DNA from: Alkalibacillus almallahensis
GTDB lineage: Bacteria; Bacillota; Bacilli; Bacillales; Alkalibacillaceae
Direction of reading: 5' to 3'
Assembly: GCF_011761495.1 (NCBI RefSeq)
Contig: NZ_JAASRU010000003.1
Coordinates: forward strand, 62,001 to 126,000
DNA: 64,000 nucleotides
Shown here: positions 33,463 through 41,792 of the stretch, piece by piece
How the letters are laid out: each line of letters starts with the position of its first letter
Numbering within the stretch: position 1 is the first letter of the stretch
Notes under the pieces: generated by a model
Told to the model about the DNA's origin: nothing
Databases searched by the model: none
The model's input: the letters and a program-made list of their open reading frames with translations, nothing else
Translations under genes and position numbers: made by a program

Positions 33463-34128
33463 TTATAAACGTTTCAATCGCTTAGATAAACGATTGCCTA
33501 TTGCTTGGAACACTTGCACAATCACGACCAGCAGTACGACAGTCGCGATCATAATATCTGTTTCGAATCGTTGATAACCGTAAGAAATGGCTAGATCACC
33601 AAGACCGCCACCTCCAACGAAACCTGCCATTGCCGAGGCCCCTACCAAACCAATTGAAGCAATGGTTAAGTTCAGAACAATCGTACTTAATGACTCCGGT
33701 ATAAAAACACGATAGATGATTTGCCAATTCGTCGCTCCCATTGATTGAGCCGCTTCAATAACCCCTTGATTCACATCGAGCAGGCTACTTTCAACTAATC
33801 GAGCGATATAAGGTCCAGAAAATAATACAAGTGGCACGATTGCCGCTCCTGTTCCGATCGTTGTACCAATGATTAATCGTGTAAATGGCAGTATCGCAAC
33901 GAGTAAAATAATAAATGGAATTGAGCGAAAGGTATTAACCACTGCATTAATCATTTTGAAAGCAAAACGATTTTCCATCAGTCCATCTTCACGTGTTACA
34001 ACCAAAGCAATCCCAAGTGGTAACCCAATTAATGTTGCGAGCACGAGTGATATCAACACCATAATCAACGTTTCCTGCGTCGCTTCTAAAATCATTGGCC
34101 AAAACTCTAGCAAATTAACTTGCATCAA
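33463..34128 (-). CDS. metI: Methionine ABC transporter permease
   Basis: A 221-residue permease with five helices and the EAA-loop motif EAAQSMGATNWQIIYRVFIPES (near residues 126-147) that contacts the ATPase. The N-terminal region contains ATQETLIMVLISL, typical of MetI. Its start overlaps the metN end by 14 bp. It forms a homodimer with the MetN dimer. Confidence 0.93.
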   Translation of the reverse strand: MMQVNLLEFWPMILEATQETLIMVLISLVLATLIGLPLGIALVVTREDGLMENRFAFKMINAVVNTFRSIPFIILLVAILPFTRLIIGTTIGTGAAIVPLVLFSGPYIARLVESSLLDVNQGVIEAAQSMGATNWQIIYRVFIPESLSTIVLNLTIASIGLVGASAMAGFVGGGGLGDLAISYGYQRFETDIMIATVVLLVVIVQVFQAIGNRLSKRLKRL

Positions 34129-35143
34129 CTAACACCCTCTCTACAGACACGGTTTCCTTTATGTAGTTAAGTGACTTCAACACCTCATCATCATCACCTT
34201 GCAACTCCACAATCAAGTTCCCAAACGGCGTGTCTTGAATTTCTAAAATTTGTCCGTACAAAATATTCACTTCAACATTAAACTTCTTGGCTACACGCGA
34301 TAATACCGGTTCACCCGCTCGACTACGGAGGAATGTTACGCGGTAAATATGTCGTGAATCATTATGAGTTTCGATATCAGTCAATATTGAGTTCGGAATA
34401 TCTGCCTTCATAACACTTTCAACGAATTTTCTTGTTGTCGGATGTTTCGGGTTGGTAAATAAGTCAAAAATGGCACCTTGTTCAATAATTTCACCATCTT
34501 CCATTACGGCAACACGGTCACATATGTCTTTTATGACATCCATTTCATGCGTGATCATTAAAATAGTCATATTATACTCATCACGAATACGCTTCAGTAG
34601 GGCTAATATAGACTGCGTCGTTTCAGGGTCCAATGCAGAAGTCGCTTCATCACAAAGTAAAATATTCGGCGATGTCGCCAGAGCCCTGGCAATTCCTATC
34701 CGCTGTTTTTGACCACCTGAAAGCTGATCTGCGTAGTAATTAGCACGATCTTTTAAACCAACAAAATCTAATATTTCTTCAACACGTTCCTTAATCGTCG
34801 ATTTGGATTCTCCCGCTAATATGAGTGGAAATGCCACATTATGATAAACTGTCTTTGATTCTAGCAAGTTAAAATGTTGAAAGATCATACTAATTTGGCG
34901 GCGCACGCTACGCAAATCCTTAGCTGATAAATTAGTCATGTCATACCCATCGACTAACACTTCACCAGACGTCGGCTTTTCTAACTGATTAGCCAGTCTT
35001 ACGAGGGTACTCTTTCCAGCCCCACTAAAGCCAATCACACCAAAAATTTCACCACGTTCGACCTGAAGATTAGCCTCTTTAACAGCTGTTAAATGTTGCC
35101 CTTCATGTTCATAAACTTTTGAGACATTATTAAATTCAATCAT
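34115..35143 (-). CDS. metN: Methionine ABC transporter ATP-binding protein
   Basis: A 342-residue ATPase: Walker A GFSGAGKST near residues 39-47, signature LSGGQKQRIGIARAL near 140, Walker B NILLCDEATSALD near 161, and an H-loop ITHEMDV. A C-terminal NIL/ACT-like domain (about 265-340) mediates trans-inhibition by methionine. I start at the ATG at 35143 (GGAAGGAG upstream), which leaves MIEFNNVSKVYE as N-terminus, usual for the family. The SAM-I riboswitch and its terminator lie directly upstream. Confidence 0.94.
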   Translation of the reverse strand: MIEFNNVSKVYEHEGQHLTAVKEANLQVERGEIFGVIGFSGAGKSTLVRLANQLEKPTSGEVLVDGYDMTNLSAKDLRSVRRQISMIFQHFNLLESKTVYHNVAFPLILAGESKSTIKERVEEILDFVGLKDRANYYADQLSGGQKQRIGIARALATSPNILLCDEATSALDPETTQSILALLKRIRDEYNMTILMITHEMDVIKDICDRVAVMEDGEIIEQGAIFDLFTNPKHPTTRKFVESVMKADIPNSILTDIETHNDSRHIYRVTFLRSRAGEPVLSRVAKKFNVEVNILYGQILEIQDTPFGNLIVELQGDDDEVLKSLNYIKETVSVERVLVDAS

Positions 35144-35166
35144 GGCCAAAACTCCTTCCATCACAA

Positions 35167-35370
35167 AAAACCCCTCTCTTCTTATCTGAAGACAGATAAG
35201 AAGAGAGGGGTTCGTTTATTATGACATACATTAATAGCCGAGCCTTCTCTTCTCATCTATCAAATACATGTCGTATTCGCTGGAATTGGCACAGTATCTG
35301 CACGTTTAACAGATCCGCTGCCGAGGTTTCGTAGGGCCAGTCCCTCCGCCTCTCTAGATAAGAAGACTAA
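35167..35370 (-). promoter_or_regulatory. S-box (SAM-I) riboswitch with terminator, controls metNIQ
   Basis: On the minus strand the leader begins CTTATCTAGAGAGGCGGAGG, followed by GACTGGCCC, then CGAAACCTCGGCAGCGG, the conserved P1/P2 and kink-turn sequences of the SAM-I aptamer. The P3 hairpin and a closing AGAAGAG strand follow. A terminator (AACCCCTCTCTTCTTATC arm, 35170-35208) with six T ends it 30-40 bp before the metN RBS. S-adenosylmethionine binding should stabilise termination and turn the importer off. Confidence 0.95.
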
Positions 35371-35695
35371 TATGATTAATTTATTTAGTTTTAAATGATA
35401 ATCACAATCATACAAACACGCGATTCAATTGTCAATTAAGTTTTGAAAATTTTTTCATCTTGTTCTGACTTATTTCAAAATACCCGAACTTTTTAAATAA
35501 ATTCGGGTTTTTTTGAAATTACTAACCGAAGAATTGAGATCAATACATGCATTGATCTCAATTCTTCAAAAACACCAATAAAAAAGAGCGCGAACTATTT
35601 TCTAGTCGCGCCCTTCTCATTTATTAAATAATCTCTATAACTTTTGAGATAACTTCATTTATTAATCAAATAATTGACCGGACTTATTTCAAAAA
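35371..35695. other. Intergenic stretch with three hairpins
   Basis: Holds the metNIQ promoter region (minus strand) and three inverted repeats: a plus-strand terminator-like hairpin (35482-35515, ACCCGAA/TTCGGGT plus T-run), a 14-bp perfect inverted repeat without T-run (35531-35564, GAATTGAGATCAAT), and a minus-strand terminator (35581-35613) for the dehydrogenase operon. No gene seen; no plus-strand transcript is known that would use the first hairpin. Confidence 0.6.
35581..35613 (-). terminator. Terminator of the sugar operon
   Basis: GCGCGA-CTA and TAG-TCGCGC pair, with T-run on the minus strand. Confidence 0.75.
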
Positions 35696-36727
35696 TTAAA
35701 AGACATCCTTCACGTAACCTGATTTTGCCGATTCAATCAGTGACACGACCACTTTCAAAGAGTCGAGCGCATCCTGACCTGTGACAACTAAATCCTCTTC
35801 ACCACGAATGCTATCGACAAATGAATCAATCACACCTGTGTTCGTCTGGTTATCATTTGTTTGAATCGCTTCTAATTCGTAGCGTACACGCTCACCATCA
35901 TGAGTCAGCACCTCTAATTGATGCTCATCATCATGATAGATTTTCATAATACCTTTTTCACCATATAGTGTGGAACTATTATCTTCCTCACCATAATATG
36001 TCCATGAGAACGAAGCTGTACCTAAACGTCCACCAGCGGTACGCAAATTACAAACAATATTATCTGGCACCTCGATTGGCTCACCGTTTTCATCGATTTT
36101 ATCTAAAGCTCCTTGAAAAGCGCTTACTTGAGTGATTTGATCGTCAAGTAAATAATGCATTAAGTCCAATTTATGAATCCCTAAATCCGCAACCACACCA
36201 TAGCCTGAACGGTCCTTTTTGAAAAACCAAGTTGAATTACTCTTATTCACGCCCCAACTTTCCGGTCCACCATGGCCAAAATTCGTCTTAAACGTTAACA
36301 CACTACCTAACTCACCACTCGCTATCAATTCTTTCGCCTTTTGATGAGCGCGTGTGAAACGTTGATTATGATCAACCATTAGCAATTTACCCGACTGTTT
36401 TTGCGCATCAATAATTTTTTCCGCTTCTTCTACAGATAATGCGATCGGTTTTTCAGTCAGCACATGTTTACCACTCAATAGAGCTTGTGTCGAAAACACA
36501 TGATGAGAGTCATTCGAGGAACAATCACTAATCGCAACGATGGATTCATCTTCGAATAAATCTTCTACAGAGTTTGCCACTTGCCCATCAAACAACTCAG
36601 CTAAAGCTTCTGATCGTTCTGGGTTACGATCATAAAACACGATGTTGGTTACATATGGATTCTCATAGTACTCCGGAGCATGACGGAACTTCGTAATTGA
36701 TCCACATCCAATAATGCCTACTTTCAT
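35696..36727 (-). CDS. Gfo/Idh/MocA-family sugar dehydrogenase
   Basis: A 343-residue NAD(P)-dependent oxidoreductase. The Rossmann motif GCGSITKFRH opens the protein (residues 7-16). EKPIALSVEEAEKI near 92-105 carries the EKP motif, and GVVADLGIHKLDLMHYLL near 177-194 the catalytic D-x-x-x-H. The C-terminal beta sheet domain binds substrate. It probably oxidises a sugar, sugar acid or inositol at one carbon, as the first catabolic step after uptake by the ABC transporter encoded by the preceding genes. It is the last gene of the operon, 17 bp after the permease gene. Confidence 0.88.
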   Translation of the reverse strand: MKVGIIGCGSITKFRHAPEYYENPYVTNIVFYDRNPERSEALAELFDGQVANSVEDLFEDESIVAISDCSSNDSHHVFSTQALLSGKHVLTEKPIALSVEEAEKIIDAQKQSGKLLMVDHNQRFTRAHQKAKELIASGELGSVLTFKTNFGHGGPESWGVNKSNSTWFFKKDRSGYGVVADLGIHKLDLMHYLLDDQITQVSAFQGALDKIDENGEPIEVPDNIVCNLRTAGGRLGTASFSWTYYGEEDNSSTLYGEKGIMKIYHDDEHQLEVLTHDGERVRYELEAIQTNDNQTNTGVIDSFVDSIRGEEDLVVTGQDALDSLKVVVSLIESAKSGYVKDVF

Positions 36728-36744
36728 AGTTAGTCACTCCCTCT

Positions 36745-37761
36745 CTATTCACGTTTTTGGAATACAACAGCAATAATAATGATTAACCCTTTGACAAATC
36801 CTTGTAAGTGAGGCGACACATTCATTAAGTTCATCATGTTATTAAGAATACCTAAGATTAACACACCAAAGAACGTACCAATCACTTTCCCGCGACCACC
36901 TGTCATACGTGTACCACCAATAATAACCGCGGCGATGGCATCAAGTTCATACAGTTGACCTGAACTAGAAGATGAAATCGAGTTTAATCGCGATGTTTCA
37001 ATAATCGCAGCCACACTTACCATCAGACCACCTAAGCTATAGATTGCCAGTTTCATTTTCTCAACATTGATCGCTGATAAACGCGCCGATTTTTCATTAC
37101 TACCAATCGCATACACATAACGACCAAATCGAGTTTTATGCATTAAGATATAAACTAACGCCGTCATCACGATGAAAATAATGATGGGAACATCAATCAT
37201 TCCTAAATCACTATTCGAAATATTGGCAAATGCCATAACTTCGCCTGACATACTGCCCCCGTCAGCTAAATAAAGTGCAATGGAACGGGCCCCAGCCATC
37301 ATTCCGAGCGTGGCAATGAACGAGGCAATACGTCCTTTTGCAATCATAAGTCCATTTAACAAGCCGACCATAGGACCAGCAAGTAGGGCAGCTAATAACG
37401 CCATCGTAATACTTCCCGTCGCATTCAAAGCCATAATCGTTAAGACACCGACTAAAGCCAAAACAGAACCAACGGATAAATCAAGACCTCCAGACAGCAT
37501 GATGACCGTCATCCCTAAAGCAATGATCCCGATAATCGACACTTGCATCACAATGTTTAGTAGATTACCAAGTTCCAAGAATCTCGGACTCATAAACGCA
37601 GCAACCACGAACATGATTAAAAAAGCAATAATGACACTGTAATCCGTCCACAACCACTTCATAAAACGTTTAAAACGATTAGGTTGCGATTCTTCTATAT
37701 GTTGATCATTTATTTTTGGTTCACCCAACTGAAACAGCCTCCTTCTTAGAGCCCGTAGCAT
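36745..37761 (-). CDS. Ribose-type ABC transporter permease (RbsC family)
   Basis: A 338-residue membrane protein with about nine helices after a charged cytoplasmic N-terminus of about 40 residues. GMTVIMLSGGLDLSVGSVLALVG near residues 85-107 is the signature of RbsC/MglC permeases, and AVIIGGTRMTGGRGKVIGTFFG near 285-306 the second. Its start lies within the ATPase gene (41-bp overlap), so translation is coupled. It is expected to form a homodimeric channel for a monosaccharide or cyclitol. Confidence 0.9.
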   Translation of the reverse strand: MLRALRRRLFQLGEPKINDQHIEESQPNRFKRFMKWLWTDYSVIIAFLIMFVVAAFMSPRFLELGNLLNIVMQVSIIGIIALGMTVIMLSGGLDLSVGSVLALVGVLTIMALNATGSITMALLAALLAGPMVGLLNGLMIAKGRIASFIATLGMMAGARSIALYLADGGSMSGEVMAFANISNSDLGMIDVPIIIFIVMTALVYILMHKTRFGRYVYAIGSNEKSARLSAINVEKMKLAIYSLGGLMVSVAAIIETSRLNSISSSSSGQLYELDAIAAVIIGGTRMTGGRGKVIGTFFGVLILGILNNMMNLMNVSPHLQGFVKGLIIIIAVVFQKRE

Positions 37762-39235
37762 AACTCAATATATTGTCCTCAGTTGCTTCCGACCCATCAA
37801 ATGAACCGACGATCTCACCTTGATACATGACATACACGTGGTGACATACTTTCATCATTTCCGGTGCTTCAGATGACAATATAATGACCGCTTTCCCTTG
37901 CTCAGCTAATTGAATAATATGTTGATAGATTTCTTGTTTAGCCCCAACATCAATCCCTTGTGTTGGATTATCGAAAATAATAATATCTGTATTAAGCTCA
38001 AGCCACCTGGCAATCATTACTTTTTGTTGATTACCACCGCTTAGCTTATCAATATTTTCCTTAGGATTATTCGCTTTGATATTAAGTTGATCTTTATAAT
38101 TCATGAATGTTTTATGCTCGATCTTATGATTAATAAATCCATTCTTTTCAAAATGACCTAAAGAAGAAATGCTCATATTCTGCACCACATCCATGTCTTG
38201 AATAATCGCATTTTCTTTTCGGTCTTTCGGAACATAACCAAGTCCAGCACGAACTGCTTTTTTAGGGTGATTCAAATGTACAGATTGCCCGTTAATCTGT
38301 ACATCACCTTGAAAATTCTGTCGGTAGCCAAATAAACTTTCAAACAGTTCTGTACGTCCATCCCCAGCTAATCCTGTAAAGCCAACAATTTCACCACGTT
38401 TAATTCGAAAACTAACGTCATGATAAAAGCCTTCTAAGGTTAAGTGATCGACCGATAAAACAACTTCATCTGTGTGAGCATGACTGACTAGCCGATCTTC
38501 TGAAACTGATTTACCTACCATATAGGTTGTTATTTGATCTAACGACTGTCCTTCTAATGGTCCTGTGTGAACAACGTAACCATCGCGAAGAACCGTCATA
38601 CGATCACAAATTGATTTAACTTCCTTCAGTTTGTGAGAGATATAGATGATTGATATTCCGTCCTGTTTCAATTGACGCATGAGTTCAAACAATCGCTCCA
38701 CTTCACTATCTGACAGAGCTGTCGTGGGCTCATCCATAATGATAATGTTTGATTTATGTAACAAGGCACGTGAAATTTCAATCATTTGTTTATAAGATGT
38801 CCCTAAGTCTCGTACCTCAGCCTGTGGGTCGATATGGACGCCTAGCTTCGTTAGAATTTCTTCTGTCTGTCGGCACATTTCTTTTACATCGAGAAATCCA
38901 TAGGGTTTTCGCAACTCCTGGCCTAAGAACATATTCTCGTAAACTTTTAAATCCGAGACGAGATTCAGTTCTTGGTGAATAAAACTAATGCCATGGTGCT
39001 GTGAAACTTTAGGTGTTGTCATTTGAACAGATTGACCATTCACTTTAATCGTGCCCGAGTCGGGTTGATGAATGCCGCCTAAAATGTTCATTAAGGTTGA
39101 CTTACCAGCACCATTTTCACCTAAAAGAGCGTGGATTTCACCTTGATCTACTTCTAAATGGACATCATGTAAAACGGGCACTTGATTAAATGATTTATTA
39201 ATATTTTGCATTTCCAATAAAGCCATTTTAGTCAC
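37721..39235 (-). CDS. Ribose-type sugar ABC transporter ATPase, two nucleotide-binding domains
   Basis: A 504-residue fused ATPase of the RbsA/MglA family. Domain 1 (about 5-240): Walker A GENGAGKST near 39, Walker B NIIIMDEPTTAL near 159. Domain 2 (about 255-495): degenerate Walker A GLAGDGRTEL near 287, signature LSGGNQQK near 397, Walker B DIIIFDNPTQGID. The degenerate second site is usual here. ATG start with GAGGTGA as RBS. A MITE-like element separates it from the binding-protein gene upstream, and a partial terminator sits there too, so transcription must pass both, or there is a separate promoter. Confidence 0.92.
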   Translation of the reverse strand: MTKMALLEMQNINKSFNQVPVLHDVHLEVDQGEIHALLGENGAGKSTLMNILGGIHQPDSGTIKVNGQSVQMTTPKVSQHHGISFIHQELNLVSDLKVYENMFLGQELRKPYGFLDVKEMCRQTEEILTKLGVHIDPQAEVRDLGTSYKQMIEISRALLHKSNIIIMDEPTTALSDSEVERLFELMRQLKQDGISIIYISHKLKEVKSICDRMTVLRDGYVVHTGPLEGQSLDQITTYMVGKSVSEDRLVSHAHTDEVVLSVDHLTLEGFYHDVSFRIKRGEIVGFTGLAGDGRTELFESLFGYRQNFQGDVQINGQSVHLNHPKKAVRAGLGYVPKDRKENAIIQDMDVVQNMSISSLGHFEKNGFINHKIEHKTFMNYKDQLNIKANNPKENIDKLSGGNQQKVMIARWLELNTDIIIFDNPTQGIDVGAKQEIYQHIIQLAEQGKAVIILSSEAPEMMKVCHHVYVMYQGEIVGSFDGSEATEDNILSYATGSKKEAVSVG

Positions 39236-39246
39236 CTCTTTTTAGA

Positions 39247-39453
39247 GAGCCTTGTTAAAGTCCGTTGTTGATATTGTGATCCGCTCTCGGTGGACGCTTT
39301 CCGTGGGCACGGCTCGAGCCTCCTCGACCAAAAAGCATGGCCTGCGGGGTCTCGAGACACGTGCTGTTCCCACTGGAGTCGCCACCTTCGCTTCTCACAA
39401 TTCAACAACTTTGTGCTATGTCATTTGAAAATCGCCGCCGAACTTTAACAGAG
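39247..39453. mobile_element. MITE-like element (about 207 bp) flanked by 9-bp direct repeats
   Basis: Imperfect terminal inverted repeats: left GAGCCTTGTTAAAG and, on the reverse strand, right GCTCTGTTAAAG. Each is followed inward by related GTTGTTGAT-like or GGCGGCGAT-like sequence. Both ends are flanked by CTTTTTAGA (39238-39246 and 39454-39462), a likely target-site duplication. The interior is GC-rich with self-complementary parts (GGTGGACGC, CTCGAGCC, GGGGTCTCGAG) and no coding frame. Related copies are at 50600-50770, 32412-32470 and 54333-54368. Elements with this GC-rich core are, as I recall, common in Bacillaceae intergenic DNA, but I know no name for them. Confidence 0.7.
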
Positions 39454-39462
39454 CTTTTTAGA

Positions 39463-39500
39463 AAAAAGAAGAGATACAATGGCTTCATGAGCCATTGCAT
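39463..39500 (-). terminator. Partial terminator after the sugar-binding protein gene
   Basis: AATGGCT and AGCCATT pair around TCATG, with a T-rich tract downstream on the minus strand. Such hairpins between a binding-protein gene and its ABC genes let the binding protein be made in excess. Confidence 0.7.
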
Positions 39501-39514
39501 CCTTCTTTACTAAC

Positions 39515-40495
39515 CTAAAATTTCGAATCAGGATCGTAGAATTCGCCTACATTTTCTTCAGTGATCTTCGTTGCTTCTTTAATGACCATATCCTCTTCAG
39601 GTTCTTCTCCTTGCGCTAGCTGTGATGCGATCTCAACCCCATCTTCAACCATCGTTGGCGAATACAAGAATGTCGCTGAAATTAAGCCACCATCTTGAAT
39701 ACTTTCAAAAACTTCTTTAGACCCACCAGCGCCTGTTACGAATTGGATATCATCACGCTCTGCTTCTTTAATAGCTTGCACAACGCCTAATGCCATACCA
39801 TCATCTTGCGTGAAAACAGCATCAATTTGTTCTTCGGCTTGCAAAATATTTTGCATAACGGATAGAGAAGTTTCAGTGGAGAAATCACCACTCTGTGATG
39901 CTACCACTTCAATGCCATCTGCTGCTTGCATTGCTTCATCAAAACCAGCACCACGTTGTTCTGTTACGGAACTTGGTGGTCCTGTGATTTCAACAACTTT
40001 ACTACCTTCATCAAGTTGATTCGTGAAATATTCACCTGCGTTTTCACCAATACCTTCATTATCACCCTTAACAACAACATCAGCTGCGTCATTCTCTAAT
40101 TCGCGGTCTACAATGACTAATGGAATACCTTCATCTTTTATTTTTTGACCAACCGGAGACAACGCGGCCGATTCAATTGGTAACATCACAATAGCGTCAA
40201 CATCTTGTGAAATTAAGTCATCCACATCATTCGCTTGTTGGTTTGGATCCTCAGCATTCGTCATCACATACTCAACGTTCTGGTTTTCCTGAATTTCTTG
40301 TGCTTTTGTTTCGGCATTATCAATTAATGCACCCATCCAACCGTGCGTTGCAGAAGGAAGTGAGATACCGATTGTATACGTATCTTCATCACCACCTGAA
40401 TCAGATCCAGATCCTTCTCCTTCAGACTCACTACCACAGGCAGTTAAAACACTAATGACAACCAACACCATCAAAAACGACAACAGTTTCTTCAA
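39515..40495 (-). CDS. Sugar ABC transporter substrate-binding lipoprotein (RbsB family)
   Basis: A 326-residue lipoprotein: signal with lipobox LTAC (Cys20), an S/G/E-rich linker (20-36), then a two-lobe periplasmic-binding-protein-1 fold. YTIGISLPSATHGWMGALIDNAE near residues 38-60 is the usual first strand and sugar-binding loop. DAIVMLPIESAAL near 105 and VFTQDDGMALGVVQAIKE near 229 are further family motifs. It would bind a hexose, pentose or cyclitol. First gene of the operon. A cre/LacI-type operator lies at 40540-40553, about 45 bp upstream. Confidence 0.9.
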   Translation of the reverse strand: MKKLLSFLMVLVVISVLTACGSESEGEGSGSDSGGDEDTYTIGISLPSATHGWMGALIDNAETKAQEIQENQNVEYVMTNAEDPNQQANDVDDLISQDVDAIVMLPIESAALSPVGQKIKDEGIPLVIVDRELENDAADVVVKGDNEGIGENAGEYFTNQLDEGSKVVEITGPPSSVTEQRGAGFDEAMQAADGIEVVASQSGDFSTETSLSVMQNILQAEEQIDAVFTQDDGMALGVVQAIKEAERDDIQFVTGAGGSKEVFESIQDGGLISATFLYSPTMVEDGVEIASQLAQGEEPEEDMVIKEATKITEENVGEFYDPDSKF

Positions 40496-40539
40496 AGCTT
40501 AATCCCCCTTAGAATGATTTAAAATTTCAAAGTCTCAAA

Positions 40540-40553
40540 TGTAATCGATTTCA
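40540..40553. promoter_or_regulatory. LacI/CcpA-type operator upstream of the binding-protein gene
   Basis: TGTAATCGATTTCA fits TGWAANCGNTNWCA fully. The same pattern recurs at 41630-41643 and, with a change at the centre, at 41740-41753, so it is probably the operator of the local LacI regulator, or CcpA's cre. Confidence 0.7.
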
Positions 40554-40625
40554 TTTACACTTAAGAGCAATGCTCTGTTATTAAGTCTATGCTGTTAATA
40601 ACAGAGCATTAACCTCAAGTTTTAA

Positions 40626-41609
40626 TCAAGTTGATTCTCGTATTAATAATTCGTGATTTAAGATTGTATTAGAAACTTCTCCGCCATTAACTTTTTCAAT
40701 TAACATATTAGCCGCAACTGTCCCTAATTGATACATCGGCTGCGCAATCGTGGTTAGCGTTGGATAAGTCATGTTTGAGAACTCAATATTATCAAAGCCG
40801 ATAATCGCCATTTCTTCTGGCACTTTAACCCCGGTACGATTCATTTCCTTTAATGCGCCAACTGCAAGCAAATCCGATACTGAAAATATAGCAGTTGGCC
40901 GATCTTTTAAGTTCATAATCCTTTTCGTTGCTTCAATTCCACTATCGAAATTTAATTGATCCGTCATGATGATAAATTCATCATGAATTGGTAGTCCATA
41001 TTCTTGAAGAGCTCGCATATAGCCTTGTTTACGCTCTCTAGCATAAAGATATTTTTCATTCGAATTAAACAACGCAACCTCTTGATGACCTAATTTGATT
41101 AAATGTTTAACCGCTCGATAAGCTGCTTCCTCGTTATCAATCGTGACATACGGAATATCGCTTTCCTCCGAATATTCACTGCATTGTATGATGGCATACT
41201 GCTTAGAAAGTTCTTTTAACGTGTCAATGTTAACCGCTGGGTCCATCGATATAATGCCATCTGCCATCTTTTTACGGACTAAATCAAAATAAATCTCTTC
41301 ACGTTCTGGATTAGAATCCGTTTCGCATAATAAAATATTATAATTTTGATCTAATGCGGATTGTTCGATCCCTTTAATAATATCAATGTAGAAAGGGTTC
41401 GAAATCGATGGAACTAATACGAGCAATAATCGACTTTCGGAATTTCTTAAATTCCTCCCTAACATGCTCGGTTCATAATTTAATTTATTTATGGCATCTT
41501 CGACTTTCGCTTTCGTTTTCGGAGTGACCACATTAGGACTATTGAGCACTCTTGATACCGTCGCGACAGACACGCCAGCTTTTTTTGCTACTTCATTGAT
41601 GTTTGCCAT
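40626..41609 (-). CDS. LacI-family transcriptional regulator of the sugar cluster
   Basis: A 327-residue regulator: N-terminal HTH and hinge (NINEVAKKAGVSVATVSRVLNSP then VEDAINKLNYEPS), then a PBP1-type effector domain (about 60-325). I start at the ATG at 41609, where family members begin. The ORF runs further upstream but through operator DNA. It lies between the binding-protein gene and the divergent isomerase gene, with palindromic operators on both sides. It is inferred to repress the transporter, dehydrogenase and isomerase genes until the sugar or a derivative is present. Confidence 0.9.
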   Translation of the reverse strand: MANINEVAKKAGVSVATVSRVLNSPNVVTPKTKAKVEDAINKLNYEPSMLGRNLRNSESRLLLVLVPSISNPFYIDIIKGIEQSALDQNYNILLCETDSNPEREEIYFDLVRKKMADGIISMDPAVNIDTLKELSKQYAIIQCSEYSEESDIPYVTIDNEEAAYRAVKHLIKLGHQEVALFNSNEKYLYARERKQGYMRALQEYGLPIHDEFIIMTDQLNFDSGIEATKRIMNLKDRPTAIFSVSDLLAVGALKEMNRTGVKVPEEMAIIGFDNIEFSNMTYPTLTTIAQPMYQLGTVAANMLIEKVNGGEVSNTILNHELLIREST

Positions 41610-41629
41610 GTTTTTAACTACTCCATCTG

Positions 41630-41643
41630 TGTAATCGTTTTCA
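41630..41643. promoter_or_regulatory. LacI/CcpA-type operator upstream of the lacI-type gene
   Basis: TGTAATCGTTTTCA, 21 bp upstream of the regulator start. It matches the operator before the binding-protein gene in 13 of 14 positions, suggesting autoregulation. Confidence 0.7.
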
Positions 41644-41739
41644 ATTAATATGCTATAATAACCGTAATTTTCTGTCAACTATTTTTCAAAATTCTTTTTA
41701 AACTATTGATTATTCATGAATTTTTCTTTATGTTGATAA

Positions 41740-41753
41740 TGTAAAGGATTACA
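41740..41753. promoter_or_regulatory. Palindromic operator upstream of the isomerase gene
   Basis: TGTAAAGGATTACA, arms TGTAA/TTACA as in the other two sites but with GG for the central CG. It is about 40 bp before the isomerase start. Confidence 0.6.
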
Positions 41754-41792
41754 TGTTTGTATTTTCTGAAAATAATTTTAGGAGGTTTTTAT

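Noticed and set aside
34452-34712. An 86-codon plus-strand frame inside metN
   Set aside because: Overlaps a clear ABC ATPase with all motifs. It is an antisense shadow.
35482-35515. A terminator of a plus-strand gene between metN and the sugar operon
   Set aside because: The hairpin is real but no plus-strand gene precedes it. It is noted in the intergenic entry and no gene is proposed.
36745-37761. Naming the sugar ABC genes rbsACB
   Set aside because: They belong to the ribose-type family, but no ribokinase or RbsD is near, and a dehydrogenase and isomerase are present instead, so ribose is unlikely.
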